From contig JAFLCG010000001.1 in assembly GCA_017303635.1 (NCBI GenBank), positions 248,001 to 312,000 of the forward strand: a stretch of 64,000 bases of DNA. Direction: 5' to 3'. The position numbers were made by a program, and so were the translations under genes. Positions 41,246 to 49,552 of the stretch are shown piece by piece. This DNA is from Anaerolineae bacterium. Lineage in GTDB: Bacteria > Chloroflexota > Anaerolineae > Aggregatilineales > Phototrophicaceae. Below the pieces are notes generated by a model. The model searched no databases. It had not been told where the DNA came from and saw only the letters and a list, made by a program, of their open reading frames with translations. Within the stretch, counting starts at the first letter, position 1, and each line of letters opens with the position of its first letter.

Positions 41246-41908
41246 ATGAAATTACTGCTCACCTCTGCTGGCATCAGTAACCCAAGCATCCATAACGCGC
41301 TGCTCGGACTCCTGGGTAAACCCATTGCCGAGTCCAGCGCCCTCTGCATCTCCACCGCCTCCTACGCCCTCTCCAACGGCCCTATTCTCGCCTGGCAGTT
41401 CATCAGCGGACACGACGACTGCCCCATGTGCGAGTTGGGTTGGAAGTCGCTGGGCGTGCTGGAACTGACCGCGCTGCCCAGCCTCGGTAAACAACACTGG
41501 CTCCCATGGGTTCAGGAAACCGATGTGTTGTTGGTCAACGGTGGCGACCCCTTATATCTGTCCTACTGGATGCAACAGTCTGGCTTGGCTCATCTCTTGC
41601 CGTCGCTGCCAGCAGTGTATGTGGGACTCAGCGCCGGAAGTATGGTGATGGCGCCCCGCATCGGGGAACACTTCGTCGGTTGGACTCCGCCCACCGGGGG
41701 TGATAATACGCTCGGACTGGTCGATTTTGCGTTGTTTCCGCATCTGGATCACGAGATACTGCCCTATAATTCGATGCCGCACGCGGAAAAATGGGCCGCT
41801 GGAATGCACATGCCGAGCTATGCGATGGACGACCAGACCGCCGTCAAAGTGGTCGATGGCGTAGTCGAAGTGATCTCCGAAGGACACTGGAAACGATTTG
41901 CACCCTGA
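41246..41908 (+). CDS. Peptidase E-like S51 family protein
   Basis: 220 residues from the ATG at 41246. The fold is class I glutamine-amidotransferase-like: LLLTSAGISNPSIHNAL, DVLLVNGGDPLYLSYWM, then the nucleophile elbow GLSAGSMVMAP (Ser near 130). A His in LFPHLDHEI is likely the second catalytic residue. S51 peptidases cleave Asp-X dipeptides (PepE) or cyanophycin fragments; the Asp-binding residues cannot be checked by eye. It is co-transcribed with the reductase-like gene. Confidence 0.82.
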   Translation: MKLLLTSAGISNPSIHNALLGLLGKPIAESSALCISTASYALSNGPILAWQFISGHDDCPMCELGWKSLGVLELTALPSLGKQHWLPWVQETDVLLVNGGDPLYLSYWMQQSGLAHLLPSLPAVYVGLSAGSMVMAPRIGEHFVGWTPPTGGDNTLGLVDFALFPHLDHEILPYNSMPHAEKWAAGMHMPSYAMDDQTAVKVVDGVVEVISEGHWKRFAP

Positions 41909-41925
41909 CGGTTAGGCTTGAACGC

Positions 41926-43368
41926 TCACAACTCCAGAATCAGGCGCGGTTGGTTATTGGCAATCGCCTCATAGACTGCCGCCAACAGCCGCACTGTCCG
42001 GCGGTGTGAACTGAAGTGTGAACTGCCTGCCCGCCGTTCCAGAAAATCGAGGAACAGGCTTTCGCGGGCACGTTCGTTATGCCCTAAATAGTGTGCTTCC
42101 CCGGCATGGAGTTCCCGCATGGTTTCCCCGATGTCGATCTTCTCCAGCGGCACCCCGCCGACCAGGCCGCTGTTGCGGTAGACGTGCAGTTCAAAGTGGT
42201 CTTCCGTCCCCGCGCCAGTGGTTTCCACATCCTGCTTGCCCACCTCGTAGGCTTGGTACGAGTGCGCCTGAATGTTCAAGAGATTGCCGACCTGCAGATT
42301 GACCCGTTCATGCCGGACTCGTCCATTACCCTTGTAGGTATCCGGCGCGGGCTGTTCCCACGATCGGCGGGAGAAGGAGTTCTGTTGCAGGTTGATACTG
42401 GCCGTCGTCACCACCCGGTCGCCGCGCTTGAGCTGGCACAGGATATAGACATCCTGCTCACCAAAGCTGCGGGCTGCTTCCAGTTTCTCCGGCGTGAAGA
42501 ACGGGGCGAACCGATCCGTCTTGAACAGACGCTGATAATCCGCCGCATCCACCTGCTGTAGAAAATCATAGGGAGTGAAGCGCCGCACCGTAATGTCGAT
42601 CGAGTCCGGCTCTTTGCTGGCGATCAGCGCATTGACGTCAGTCAGCCAGGCGAACAGATCAATGAAGTGATAGCCGGAATGCATCAGTTTGCCATAGCCA
42701 TATTTGTACGGGTGATTCTCCCGTTCAAATAGTTCGTCCGGCATCGCCCACATGCCATCGGCATGGTACAGATCGACATACGACAGTGGGATTCCGAACT
42801 GGCGCACAAACTCGGTCAGATACTCCTTGATGCACAGGTAGCCGTTATGCCCGCGCCGCTGCGCCTGAATAATGACATTCGAGTGCGATTCGCGCAGCAG
42901 CGCCTCCATTTCCAGGTAATCCTCGTAGACCTGCCGCGCTGCCCGCACGTCGTTGGAGACTCGTGGCGGTGCGGTCACCGGCTTATCCAGCAGCACGTCA
43001 ATCGAGTTCTGGATGGCCCATAGCACGTAGGCTTTGTGCGCCTGTGGTTCCGTGGAAACGATGATGCCGTCCAGCTTACGGCTGTGCATTAGGTCATGCA
43101 GGGTGGGCAGGATCGAGAGGGGCAGGAAGTTCTGCTGGCGGTCGCTGTCCTCGACAAAGTACAGGCTCTCTGGCTGGAGCGAGCGTCCCTCCAGGTAGCG
43201 CCGGACACTGGCTTCCTGACTGCGAACATCGATCAGCAGCGGGAGCCGCAGTCCATAGCGGGCAGCGTATTTTTCCAGCAGTGGATAGTAAATGCGGCGG
43301 GCGTGCGGCCCCAGCCCGGCGAGGATGAGATTCTTTTCTGGCACATAGCCCCCGGTGGCAAACCCCAA
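41926..43368 (-). CDS. Gfo/Idh/MocA-type NAD-dependent oxidoreductase (long variant)
   Basis: 480 residues from a TTG at 43368 with AAGGAG five bases upstream; a GTG at 43344 is possible. The N-terminal Rossmann domain starts LILAGLGPHARRIYYPLL and continues to DGIIVSTEPQAHKAYVLWAIQNSIDVLLDKPV, where the Lys-Pro pair is the family hallmark. The C-terminal domain has YGKLMHSGYHFIDLFAWL, the usual active-site helix. The protein is about 100 residues longer than typical members and includes an HADGMW loop. It should oxidise or reduce a sugar-like compound; the substrate is unknown. Confidence 0.78.
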   Translation of the reverse strand: MGFATGGYVPEKNLILAGLGPHARRIYYPLLEKYAARYGLRLPLLIDVRSQEASVRRYLEGRSLQPESLYFVEDSDRQQNFLPLSILPTLHDLMHSRKLDGIIVSTEPQAHKAYVLWAIQNSIDVLLDKPVTAPPRVSNDVRAARQVYEDYLEMEALLRESHSNVIIQAQRRGHNGYLCIKEYLTEFVRQFGIPLSYVDLYHADGMWAMPDELFERENHPYKYGYGKLMHSGYHFIDLFAWLTDVNALIASKEPDSIDITVRRFTPYDFLQQVDAADYQRLFKTDRFAPFFTPEKLEAARSFGEQDVYILCQLKRGDRVVTTASINLQQNSFSRRSWEQPAPDTYKGNGRVRHERVNLQVGNLLNIQAHSYQAYEVGKQDVETTGAGTEDHFELHVYRNSGLVGGVPLEKIDIGETMRELHAGEAHYLGHNERARESLFLDFLERRAGSSHFSSHRRTVRLLAAVYEAIANNQPRLILEL

Positions 43369-43467
43369 GTTTCTCCTTCTACTATATGCTGGGTCGGCCT
43401 ACTGCGAATGTCAGAGTATTGATCGAATCGGGGCGTGGCTCACAACGCCCCTCCTTTGCGGTATCGA

Positions 43468-43836
43468 CTATCCGGCGGGCTGGAACAACTCAATTGGGTT
43501 GCCAGAGGGGTCATCGACCAGTATCTGCTTGCCACCCGGTCCCTGAATGATTTCATTGCGGAACTGGACTCCCGCTGCCTTCATCGAGGCTACTCGACTG
43601 TCGATGTCATCAACCTCAACCACAAAGCGGTTCCAGCCACCTGCGACGGGTTGGCGTCCATCTGGCATCGGTCGGGCCGCTGAGGACTGCGGCCCACTCA
43701 ACCACAGCTCCAAGTTATTCCGTTCGACGATGGCAAAGGCCGGTCCCATCTGGTCAACCAGCTTGAAATCTAAGTGCGTGGTATAGAAAGTAATTGCAAC
43801 TGCGACATCATGGACAAGGTAGCGGATGGTTGCCAT
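43468..43836 (-). CDS. VOC (glyoxalase/bleomycin-resistance) superfamily protein
   Basis: 122 residues from the ATG at 43836 with GGGAGGG eight bases upstream. Two beta-alpha-beta-beta-beta units: TIRYLVHDVAVAITFYTTHLDFKLV, FAIVERNNLELWLSGP; then RFVVEVDDIDSRVASMKAAGVQF and KQILVDDPSGNPIELFQPA. The DPSGNPIELFQ ending supplies a metal-ligand Glu. Members include glyoxalases, dioxygenases and antibiotic-binding proteins; none can be chosen here. The promoter area carries two LexA-like palindromes (43851-43864 and 43916-43937), so the gene may be under the same control as the plus-strand module. Confidence 0.85.
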   Translation of the reverse strand: MATIRYLVHDVAVAITFYTTHLDFKLVDQMGPAFAIVERNNLELWLSGPQSSAARPMPDGRQPVAGGWNRFVVEVDDIDSRVASMKAAGVQFRNEIIQGPGGKQILVDDPSGNPIELFQPAG

Positions 43837-43850
43837 AATACCCTCCCGTT

Positions 43851-43960
43851 GAAACATATGTTCCGCAGGGCGCGATGTTACACGGCCCGCGTAAAGGGTG
43901 CAAAAATCGGAACAAAATCGGAACAAATGTTCCGATTCCTGACCAGGCCTGTGCTACCCT
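43851..43960. promoter_or_regulatory. LexA-like operator cluster between VOC gene and dispersed module, site 2
   Basis: A perfect 22-bp palindrome AATCGGAACA-AA-TGTTCCGATT lies at 43916-43937. Its left half is duplicated in tandem (AAATCGGAACA at 43904-43914 and 43915-43925). A second, imperfect site GAAACATATGTTCC lies at 43851-43864 just before the VOC ribosome site. Plus-strand extended -10 TGCTACCCT is at 43952-43960, 15 bases after GTTCCG. Confidence 0.6.
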
Positions 43961-44109
43961 GTTGCCAGGTGTGCGTGGACGGAACCACCTGGCCGGAATT
44001 GCAGCAACCGCTGCAACAGTCCCCCCGCTGTGATGGCCGCAAGCAGGTATAGCGGACTTTGCGGCTTCGCCAACGCCATCAACGCCACCAACGCCACCAA
44101 GCTCCTTGA
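43904..44109 (+). repeat. Dispersed SOS-box-like module, copy 2
   Basis: Downstream of operator and -10, the transcribed part has a 9-base repeat CAACGCCA(T/C) three times and ends CCAAGCTCCTTGA (44071-44109), closely matching the minus-strand copy at 60197-60230. It lacks the GCC run. One frame opens MAASRYSGLCGFANAINATN from 44033 and runs on antisense to the lipoprotein gene at 44123, so translation is doubtful. Confidence 0.5.
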
Positions 44110-44122
44110 CTGGAGGCGTAAA

Positions 44123-44629
44123 TCAGGGAATGCGGATAGAGCCAATCACCTGCTCAAACACCTCCAGCATCGCGTCCCACACGTCAGCCGGTGCGCTGAG
44201 GATAGCGATGATCGGCGTGCCATCGTCCAGGGAGAATGCCCGCTCTTCAAACTGGTGATCCGCCGCCGGGCGATCGGCATCATCTGCCGGGCCAACATGC
44301 ACCCGCACGAATGAGACCCCGTCAGGCGCGACCAGGTAGAGCGACGGCGGGGCGCCCGCCTCACTGGTGACCACTTTCCAGTCCCCGCCGGGATAGGTGA
44401 GCGAGAAGGCAATCGTTGTTATGGTGCGGTCGGTGATGACGACTGGCGGGCCAGGGGTATAGCTCAGTAGGGCTGGTACCCTGGCTGGCACACACGCTCC
44501 CAGCGCGAGCATGCAACCAAAGAATAACAGCAGAGAGACAGAGGCAGAGAGACGCAAAGTAGAGAGGCGTATCTCTTCAACTTGAGTATCCTCTGCTTCT
44601 CTGTTTCTCTGCTGCTCTGCAGTACGCAT
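44123..44629 (-). CDS. Predicted lipoprotein with PsbP/DUF-like domain, function unknown
   Basis: 168 residues from the ATG at 44629. An unusually long polar N-terminus (EQQRNREAEDTQVEEIRL) precedes the hydrophobic LSASVSLLLFFGCMLALGAC lipobox, so the real start may lie further in. The mature part has ITDRTITTIAFSLTYPGGDWKVV, LYLVAPDGVSFVRVHVGPADD and a C-terminal amphipathic helix DVWDAMLEVFEQVIGSIRI, an arrangement similar to the lipoprotein at 31779. The DNA for the N-terminus is a GA/TC-rich repetitive stretch. It lies 20 bases downstream of the 44650 membrane gene. Confidence 0.6.
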   Translation of the reverse strand: MRTAEQQRNREAEDTQVEEIRLSTLRLSASVSLLLFFGCMLALGACVPARVPALLSYTPGPPVVITDRTITTIAFSLTYPGGDWKVVTSEAGAPPSLYLVAPDGVSFVRVHVGPADDADRPAADHQFEERAFSLDDGTPIIAILSAPADVWDAMLEVFEQVIGSIRIP

Positions 44630-44649
44630 TTTCTGTGTCCGAACGCTCT

Positions 44650-45210
44650 TCAAACCGGGTAGAAGATTACCATGACGAGTCCGGCAGCGATCTTGATCAA
44701 TCCATCCACCAACCAGACTCGATGAATGCGGATCTCGGTACTGCGCAGTGACCATAGCGCCCACGCGATGCAGAGGACCGTCATCACGGCTAGCATCCAC
44801 CCCTGCGCTGGGATCATGATGAGAAAGCTCAGGTTCAGGATGACCAGCAGCCCGGCCATGAATCGCCGGGATACCCCTTCCCGGCTGTGAATGACGAATG
44901 ACCAAATGCCGATGCCGATGGCCGCGATATTGATCGCAATAACCAGCAGCGCATTCTGGAACTCGGTCGGGGTTCCCAGCGTATAAATCAGGTCGAGCGC
45001 AGTGGCATTGTATACCACCGCGCCGAAGGTCAGTGCCACGCCTATCCCCACGATCCGCAATTCCATGTGATCCCGTATCGAGCCGATCACCATGCCGATC
45101 CCAATGATGATGAGGAAAATTCCCCCGCTGCGGATCATCGGATACGGGTGCGGATTCGTGATCGCATCGAATGGTGTTGTGCCAAGCAGATTCACCAGCC
45201 AATCAAACAT
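44650..45210 (-). CDS. Six-helix membrane protein, function unknown
   Basis: About 186 residues from an ATG at 45210 with AGGAG six bases upstream. Hydrophobic segments: MIRSGGIFLIIIGIGMVIGSI, LRIVGIGVALTFGAVVYNATALDLIY, LLVIAINIAAIGIGIWSFVI, MAGLLVILNLSFLIMIPA, LAVMTVLCIAWALWSL and VWLVDGLIKIAAGLVMVIF. No charged motif or conserved signature is apparent to suggest a substrate, and it is too small for most transporters. It is followed by the lipoprotein gene, likely in one transcript. Confidence 0.65.
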   Translation of the reverse strand: MFDWLVNLLGTTPFDAITNPHPYPMIRSGGIFLIIIGIGMVIGSIRDHMELRIVGIGVALTFGAVVYNATALDLIYTLGTPTEFQNALLVIAINIAAIGIGIWSFVIHSREGVSRRFMAGLLVILNLSFLIMIPAQGWMLAVMTVLCIAWALWSLRSTEIRIHRVWLVDGLIKIAAGLVMVIFYPV

Positions 45211-45246
45211 CATTCACTCCTGGGAGAAGGCCGCAATCATAGTTCT

Positions 45247-45325
45247 GGACTTACGTAAAGCGCCGTAACGTATGGGAGGATTAGGGCGTCCCCGCCCGTA
45301 TATCCTCCCATGTCTGTGTAAGTCC
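45247..45325. mobile_element. MITE-like palindromic element, copy 2
   Basis: A 79-bp element with ends GGACTTAC and GTAAGTCC and an inner stem ATGGGAGGAT/ATCCTCCCAT. Compared with 40487-40567 the ends are alike, but the core reads in the opposite direction, and the stem bases GGGCGG/CCGCCC are replaced by GGGAGG/CCTCCC, a compensatory change. The rest of the gap 45211-45437 holds nothing recognised. Confidence 0.65.
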
Positions 45326-45437
45326 TGTAGTTGATAGATACAGTAATTGGGACGCGCAACGGCACGTCCACAAATTGTTCGTTGAGTTTACCTATATCCC
45401 AAACCAATAGCCGGGATCGGGTAACAGGCAGCCTTTT

Positions 45438-45944
45438 TTAAGGCACCCGATTAGGGGCGTCCGGGTTGCGGGCCATATTGCGTGTAGCCGGATCACCGCA
45501 CCAGGCCCAACCGGCCCATCCGGCCACCCGCCAGTCACCTGGCGCAGCCTCTTCTACCCGGGTATAGACGCACACCCCGCTGAAGCCCTGGGTGCCTTGT
45601 TGATCGTAATAACCGATCAGGTCAATATCCCAGGCCGCGCCGACCCGCGTTGAACGCCGGAACTCTGCCGAGGCCAACTGGCCCCACTCGGTAGGGGTGT
45701 AGGCTTGGACACAGTCCGACACACGTCCGTTCGGGCAGTTGGTGGTAGCCCATTCCTGAAGCTGTGGTGAAAGCAAGGGGAATGCGGTCGCTTCATCCCC
45801 CTGGGCAGCAGCATTGACGAACGTCGTAGCAACATTGAAGGCCGGTTCGGTGCCTTCCGGGGTGAAGGTGGCAGTAGTGATGACGACCAGGGCGACAGTT
45901 GCGATAACGGCGACCAGCCCGATCCAGATCCAGCGTTTGTCCAT
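45438..45944 (-). CDS. Membrane-anchored extracytoplasmic protein, function unknown
   Basis: 168 residues from the ATG at 45944. One N-terminal helix (WIWIGLVAVIATVALVVITTATF) anchors a small extracytoplasmic domain. The sequence FNVATTFVNAAAQGDEATAFPLLSPQLQEW resembles NTF2-like or DUF4878-type folds, followed by Cys-containing CPNGRVSDC, VGAAWDIDLIGYYDQQG and VCVYTRVEEAAPGDWRVAGWAGWAWCGDP. Four Cys could form two disulfides. There is no enzymatic motif. It lies 24 bases beyond the end of the ABC permease reading the same way; the two may share a transcript. Confidence 0.6.
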   Translation of the reverse strand: MDKRWIWIGLVAVIATVALVVITTATFTPEGTEPAFNVATTFVNAAAQGDEATAFPLLSPQLQEWATTNCPNGRVSDCVQAYTPTEWGQLASAEFRRSTRVGAAWDIDLIGYYDQQGTQGFSGVCVYTRVEEAAPGDWRVAGWAGWAWCGDPATRNMARNPDAPNRVP

Positions 45945-45989
45945 AGCGTTGTGGTGGGTTTCCAATGAGGCGAACCTCGTAATTCGGCG

Positions 45990-47027
45990 CTAGTCCTGAC
46001 CGCGGGTTTTTCGGTAGCGCGTGATGCGGAGTTCCACCCAGCGCACCACCAGCGACAGAATCAGCGTCATCGAGAGATACAGGAACGCCATGATATTGTA
46101 TCCCTCGAAGGTTCGGAAGGTGCTGGCGATATACAGGCGGGTTTGATTGGTTAAATCCGGCACGCCCAGCACTGAAACCAGGGACGAGTCCTTAAGCATG
46201 GCGATGAAGTCGTTCCCCAGCGCCGGCAGAATATTCCGGATAGCCTGTGGCAGGATGATGGTGGTCATCACCTGAAAGCGGTTCATGCCCAATGCACGCG
46301 CAGCTTCCGCCTGGCCGGGTTCAATCGACTGGATACCCGCTCGGAAAATCTCAGACAGAAAAACGCCGTAGGCCAGCACCAGCGCGAAAATCACCCGGGC
46401 GATATTGGGGACGTCGCGCAAGATTAAACCTGCCAATAGCTGCCCTGGCCCTTGTAGAAAAGGGATACCCGCTCCGGTGATCCATTGTCCAAACGGTTCA
46501 ACCATGGGTGGCCCTAGTAGAACCGTTTGCGGTAAGGCCCGGTCAATTAAGCCATTTCCTACCGCATTGATTCCATCGACAACCCACGGGAAAAACACAA
46601 AGGCAATGTAGAGGAGCAGCACCAGCACCGGGACACCGCGCACAATTTCGACCAGAAACGTGGCCAGTTGGTAGATAACGATGCTGATGCCCCAACGAAC
46701 ATAAGCGGCAATTCTACTGGGTAAATTGCGCCGCCGAGCTGTCACCACCGAGGCCGGTTTGGATAGGCGAATCACCGCTAGCAGCAGGCCGAGCAGCAGC
46801 GCGAAGGCGTAGGCCACCAGCGTGACGGTAATGGTGATCCACAGACCACTGATGACCGCCTGAAAGATGACCTGGTAGTTACTATCGGTTGTGAGCTGCC
46901 AGGCGAAGAGGACAGCAATCAGCGCCACGCCGATCAGCCACCAGGGGAATTGAGCCAGGTAGTGTGTGACCGGCAGGGTTCTGGAACGAACGACCTGTTG
47001 AGGGGCGGCAGGGTCAATGGGTTGCAT
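45990..47027 (-). CDS. Amino-acid ABC transporter permease, single-gene locus
   Basis: 345 residues. N-terminal part with VISGLWITITVTLVAYAFALLLGLLLAVI and ATFLVEIVRGVPVLVLLLYIAFVF; C-terminal coupling loop EAARALGMNRFQVMTTIILPQAIRN (EAA motif) and FIAMLKDSSLVSVLGVPDLTNQ, all typical of the His/Glu/Gln permease family. An insertion of about 60 residues separates the halves. It has no ATPase or binding-protein partner next to it, so it either borrows the 16323 ATPase or partners are elsewhere. It is shorter and distinct from the two big permeases at 17250 and 19705. Confidence 0.85.
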   Translation of the reverse strand: MQPIDPAAPQQVVRSRTLPVTHYLAQFPWWLIGVALIAVLFAWQLTTDSNYQVIFQAVISGLWITITVTLVAYAFALLLGLLLAVIRLSKPASVVTARRRNLPSRIAAYVRWGISIVIYQLATFLVEIVRGVPVLVLLLYIAFVFFPWVVDGINAVGNGLIDRALPQTVLLGPPMVEPFGQWITGAGIPFLQGPGQLLAGLILRDVPNIARVIFALVLAYGVFLSEIFRAGIQSIEPGQAEAARALGMNRFQVMTTIILPQAIRNILPALGNDFIAMLKDSSLVSVLGVPDLTNQTRLYIASTFRTFEGYNIMAFLYLSMTLILSLVVRWVELRITRYRKTRGQD

Positions 47028-47104
47028 GATGGGTACGTTTCCGACAACGATGACTGAATGGACTGGATTGTACCCTCAAAACCGATTGACCCGCGAGAAG
47101 GCTA

Positions 47105-47896
47105 TCAACCCATCAGTGCCAGCGCCTGATCGACTGGGGTACGATCATGGATGACGGCTTTATAAGCACGAACGGCCCCGCTGATGTTCGGATCACTCCA
47201 TACATTGCGCCCAACCGTACCGCCCAGCACACCCGCATCCACCGCATCAGACATGATCTGGAGTGCATCGCGCAGGGTGTTGGTCTTGGGCCCGCCGGCT
47301 GCCACGATCGGCACCGGGCAATCCGCAACGATCTGAGCATGGGCCACCGGGTCACCACAGTAGGGGACTTTGACCACATCCACACCCAATTCAACCAGGC
47401 AGTGCACTGTCCAGGCAATATCCTCAGGATGATGAATGATGTTCAGATCAGGATCGCGCGGGTAAGCATGGCAGATCACCGGCATCTCGTGCCGCATCCC
47501 ATCAGTGACAAAATCCGCAACTGCTTTTAGATAACGGGCTTCGGATGGACCCCGGAGGAAGGCGACAATGGCAACTGCATCCGCGCCGATTCGCAGGCCA
47601 TCTTCAACGGTGTTGAACTGCTCGATGGAACTATCATCCGGGCGGACACCGCTGGTTTGGAGAATCAACCCGGCCTGTCCTACATAATCGCCCCATAACG
47701 AGAGCGCGATGCCCCGGTGCATGGTCACTGCATCCGGCTGGGCGGTCATAATGGATGCCAGGGTTTGCTTCATGTGGGCCAGCCCGGGTGGCAATCCCAG
47801 GTTGTAGACCATGTAATGATCGATAGCGATTGAACACAGCCGCCCCGTCGGATGCGAAAAGATTCGGCTCAAGCGTACTTGTTTTCCCAGGCCCAT
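47105..47896 (-). CDS. Class I aldolase of the DhnA/LsrF type
   Basis: 263 residues with a DeoC/LacD-like TIM barrel: LCSIAIDHYMVYNLGLP, AVTMHRGIALSLWG, AVAIVAFLRGPSEARYL, MPVICHAYPRD, VDVVKVPYCGDPVAHAQIV with the likely Schiff-base Lys, and VPIVAAGGPKTNTLRDALQ, then VGRNVWSDPN. The VVKVPY and GGPK segments match archaeal-type class I fructose-bisphosphate aldolases and LsrF-type thiolases. It probably handles a phosphorylated sugar or a 3-deoxy-ketose; the exact one is not readable. It lies 78 bases upstream of the permease gene. Confidence 0.82.
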   Translation of the reverse strand: MGLGKQVRLSRIFSHPTGRLCSIAIDHYMVYNLGLPPGLAHMKQTLASIMTAQPDAVTMHRGIALSLWGDYVGQAGLILQTSGVRPDDSSIEQFNTVEDGLRIGADAVAIVAFLRGPSEARYLKAVADFVTDGMRHEMPVICHAYPRDPDLNIIHHPEDIAWTVHCLVELGVDVVKVPYCGDPVAHAQIVADCPVPIVAAGGPKTNTLRDALQIMSDAVDAGVLGGTVGRNVWSDPNISGAVRAYKAVIHDRTPVDQALALMG

Positions 47897-48018
47897 GATG
47901 CAATATTTACCTTTGGTGATTGGTTACTCGACTCGATATGTTGATTATAGGTCAAGGGGGGAAGTGGGCGATAGTCAATTGTCTGGATGGGATAGATGAT
48001 AAAAGGCGTTGAACAAAA

Positions 48019-48528
48019 CTATTTGAAGCGCAATTTATGGAGGTGCGGGGATCGTCGTAACCTTAGCAATCCCCACACAATAAAGCATATACTCGCTCCA
48101 TAGAGCAAGGCTATTGTACAGACTAGCACTGCATCATCTGGAAATAATGGGCGCACGACAACGGCACCCTTCGGGTTGGAAGGCAAATAGGCGATAGTTA
48201 AACGATCACCAACACTGTAGGGCAAGCCAAAGTGCCCGGTAGTGAATGTCCAGAGCATATTGGATTGATCCCTAAACGCAATGTGATAAACCCTAGCACC
48301 TCGGTAGGCGGTAGTTATCTCAACTACCTCGCCAGTGGTCTGGATACCCCTTGATAAAGTAATCTGGAAGGATCGTACAGATAGCGTTAAGCCAATGAGC
48401 AGGATAATCCCAAGAACAACATACGCCCAGGCTTTTCCGGATAACCAGGTGATTACCCCTAAGAGCAAGCTCAAGCCACACAGCCCAGCAAACGCAAGGA
48501 AACCTATTTGAAGCAAGTCACTCAACAT
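48019..48528 (-). CDS. DUF3592-type membrane protein
   Basis: 169 residues. Two N-terminal helices (FLAFAGLCGLSLLLGVITWL and AYVVLGIILLIGLTLSV) and a final one (VLVCTIALLYGASICFIVWGLL) flank a beta-rich extracytoplasmic part: TTGEVVEITTAYRGARVYHIAFRDQ, then GLPYSVGDRLTIAYLPSNPKGAVV, the typical DUF3592 motif (VGxxVxVxYxPxNPxxA). The biological role is unknown in the family. The gene is more AT-rich than its neighbours and stands alone. Confidence 0.78.
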   Translation of the reverse strand: MLSDLLQIGFLAFAGLCGLSLLLGVITWLSGKAWAYVVLGIILLIGLTLSVRSFQITLSRGIQTTGEVVEITTAYRGARVYHIAFRDQSNMLWTFTTGHFGLPYSVGDRLTIAYLPSNPKGAVVVRPLFPDDAVLVCTIALLYGASICFIVWGLLRLRRSPHLHKLRFK

Positions 48529-48639
48529 GAGATCTGATTATTTCCTATTTTGGAAACATGCTCCACGTATGCGATGGTTCGCCTCAGTCTACATGATATA
48601 CTCCCCGGCAATAAACGCTAATTGCACAGGAGTTTCCCC

Positions 48640-49419
48640 GTGACTGCTTATGAAACTATTCTGGTCGAGTCGCCTGCACCAGGCGTCGGCTTGGTCCGGT
48701 TTAACCGCCCTAGCGCTCTGAATGCTCTCAACAGTCAACTCGCCGCCGAACTTTTTGATGCGCTGGAAGGCTTGGATGCTGACGAGGCGGTGCGTTGCAT
48801 CGTCTTGACGGGGAGTGATAAGGCCTTTGCTGCGGGTGCCGACATCAAAGAAATGCAGGGAACCGATGCCGTCACCATGGTTGCCGGGAAGGACTTTACC
48901 GAGTGGTCGCGTTTCACGCGTATTCGTAAGCCCATCATTGGTGCGGTTTCCGGGTGGGCGTTGGGGGGTGGTTGCGAAGTGGCCATGATGTGCGATTTGC
49001 TGGTTGCTTCTGAGACCGCCAAATTTGGTCAACCGGAAATCGGGATCGGGATCATTCCGGGTGCTGGCGGTACTCAGCGTTTGACCCGCGCAGTCGGTAA
49101 GGCGCTGGCGATGGAAATTTGCCTGACGGATCGCAAGCTCACGGCTGCCGAAGCCCTCCACTACGGATTAGTCAATCATGTCTATCCGGTCGAGAGCTAT
49201 CTCCAGGAAGCGATTGCGCTGGCTGGCAAAATTGCTGCAATGCCCGGTGTCGCCGTCAAACTCATCAAGGATGCGGTCAATAAAGCGGAGGAGCTTTCGC
49301 TGCATGATGGACTGGCTTATGAGAAGCGCAATTTCTATCTGAGCTTCGCCACAGCGGATAAATCGGAGGGCATGGCGGCCTTTGTGGAGAAGCGTAAACC
49401 AGAGTGGAAACATCGGTAA
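48640..49419 (+). CDS. Enoyl-CoA hydratase (crotonase family)
   Basis: The GTG at 48640 has AGGAG seven bases upstream; 259 residues. Family motifs: VRFNRPSALNALNSQL, DKAFAAGADIKEMQG (first half of the oxyanion hole), GWALGGGCEVAMMCDLLVAS (second half), and GQPEIGIGIIPGAGGTQRL. The two catalytic Glu residues of hydratases are present, in GGGCE and in GQPEIGIGIIPGAGG. It should add water to trans-2-enoyl-CoA in fatty-acid oxidation, and an acyl-CoA dehydrogenase lies 5 kb away. It ends at a clear terminator. Confidence 0.93.
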   Translation: MTAYETILVESPAPGVGLVRFNRPSALNALNSQLAAELFDALEGLDADEAVRCIVLTGSDKAFAAGADIKEMQGTDAVTMVAGKDFTEWSRFTRIRKPIIGAVSGWALGGGCEVAMMCDLLVASETAKFGQPEIGIGIIPGAGGTQRLTRAVGKALAMEICLTDRKLTAAEALHYGLVNHVYPVESYLQEAIALAGKIAAMPGVAVKLIKDAVNKAEELSLHDGLAYEKRNFYLSFATADKSEGMAAFVEKRKPEWKHR

Positions 49420-49433
49420 GTATCTGAAATGAA

Positions 49434-49457
49434 AAGGCGCATCACAGGATGCGCCTT
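49434..49457 (+). terminator. Terminator of the enoyl-CoA hydratase gene
   Basis: AAGGCGCAT pairs with ATGCGCCTT across a 6-base loop, 14 bases after the stop. Confidence 0.75.
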
Positions 49458-49464
49458 CAACCAG

Positions 49465-49535
49465 AGCGGGTAATGAGATTCGAACTCATGCTGAGACCTT
49501 GGAAGGGTCGCGTGCTACCACTACACCATACCCGC
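49465..49535 (-). tRNA. tRNA-Gly (anticodon TCC)
   Basis: The acceptor GCGGGTA pairs with TACCCGC. The anticodon loop CTTCCAA gives TCC, flanked by GACC/GGTC. The T arm has GAGTTCGAATCTC. CCA is not encoded. 71 nt; reads GGA/GGG. Confidence 0.93.
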
Positions 49536-49552
49536 ATGTCGATTTGTTAATG

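Noticed and set aside
43904..43937. Tandem AAATCGGAACA as the start of a CRISPR array
   Set aside because: There are only two 11-base units with no spacer; it is a duplicated operator half-site. No CRISPR array or cas gene was seen anywhere in the window.
44630..45202. Upstream extension of the 44123 lipoprotein frame
   Set aside because: It overlaps the clear membrane-protein gene 44650-45210 in another frame and translates to a His/Arg-rich peptide without sense.
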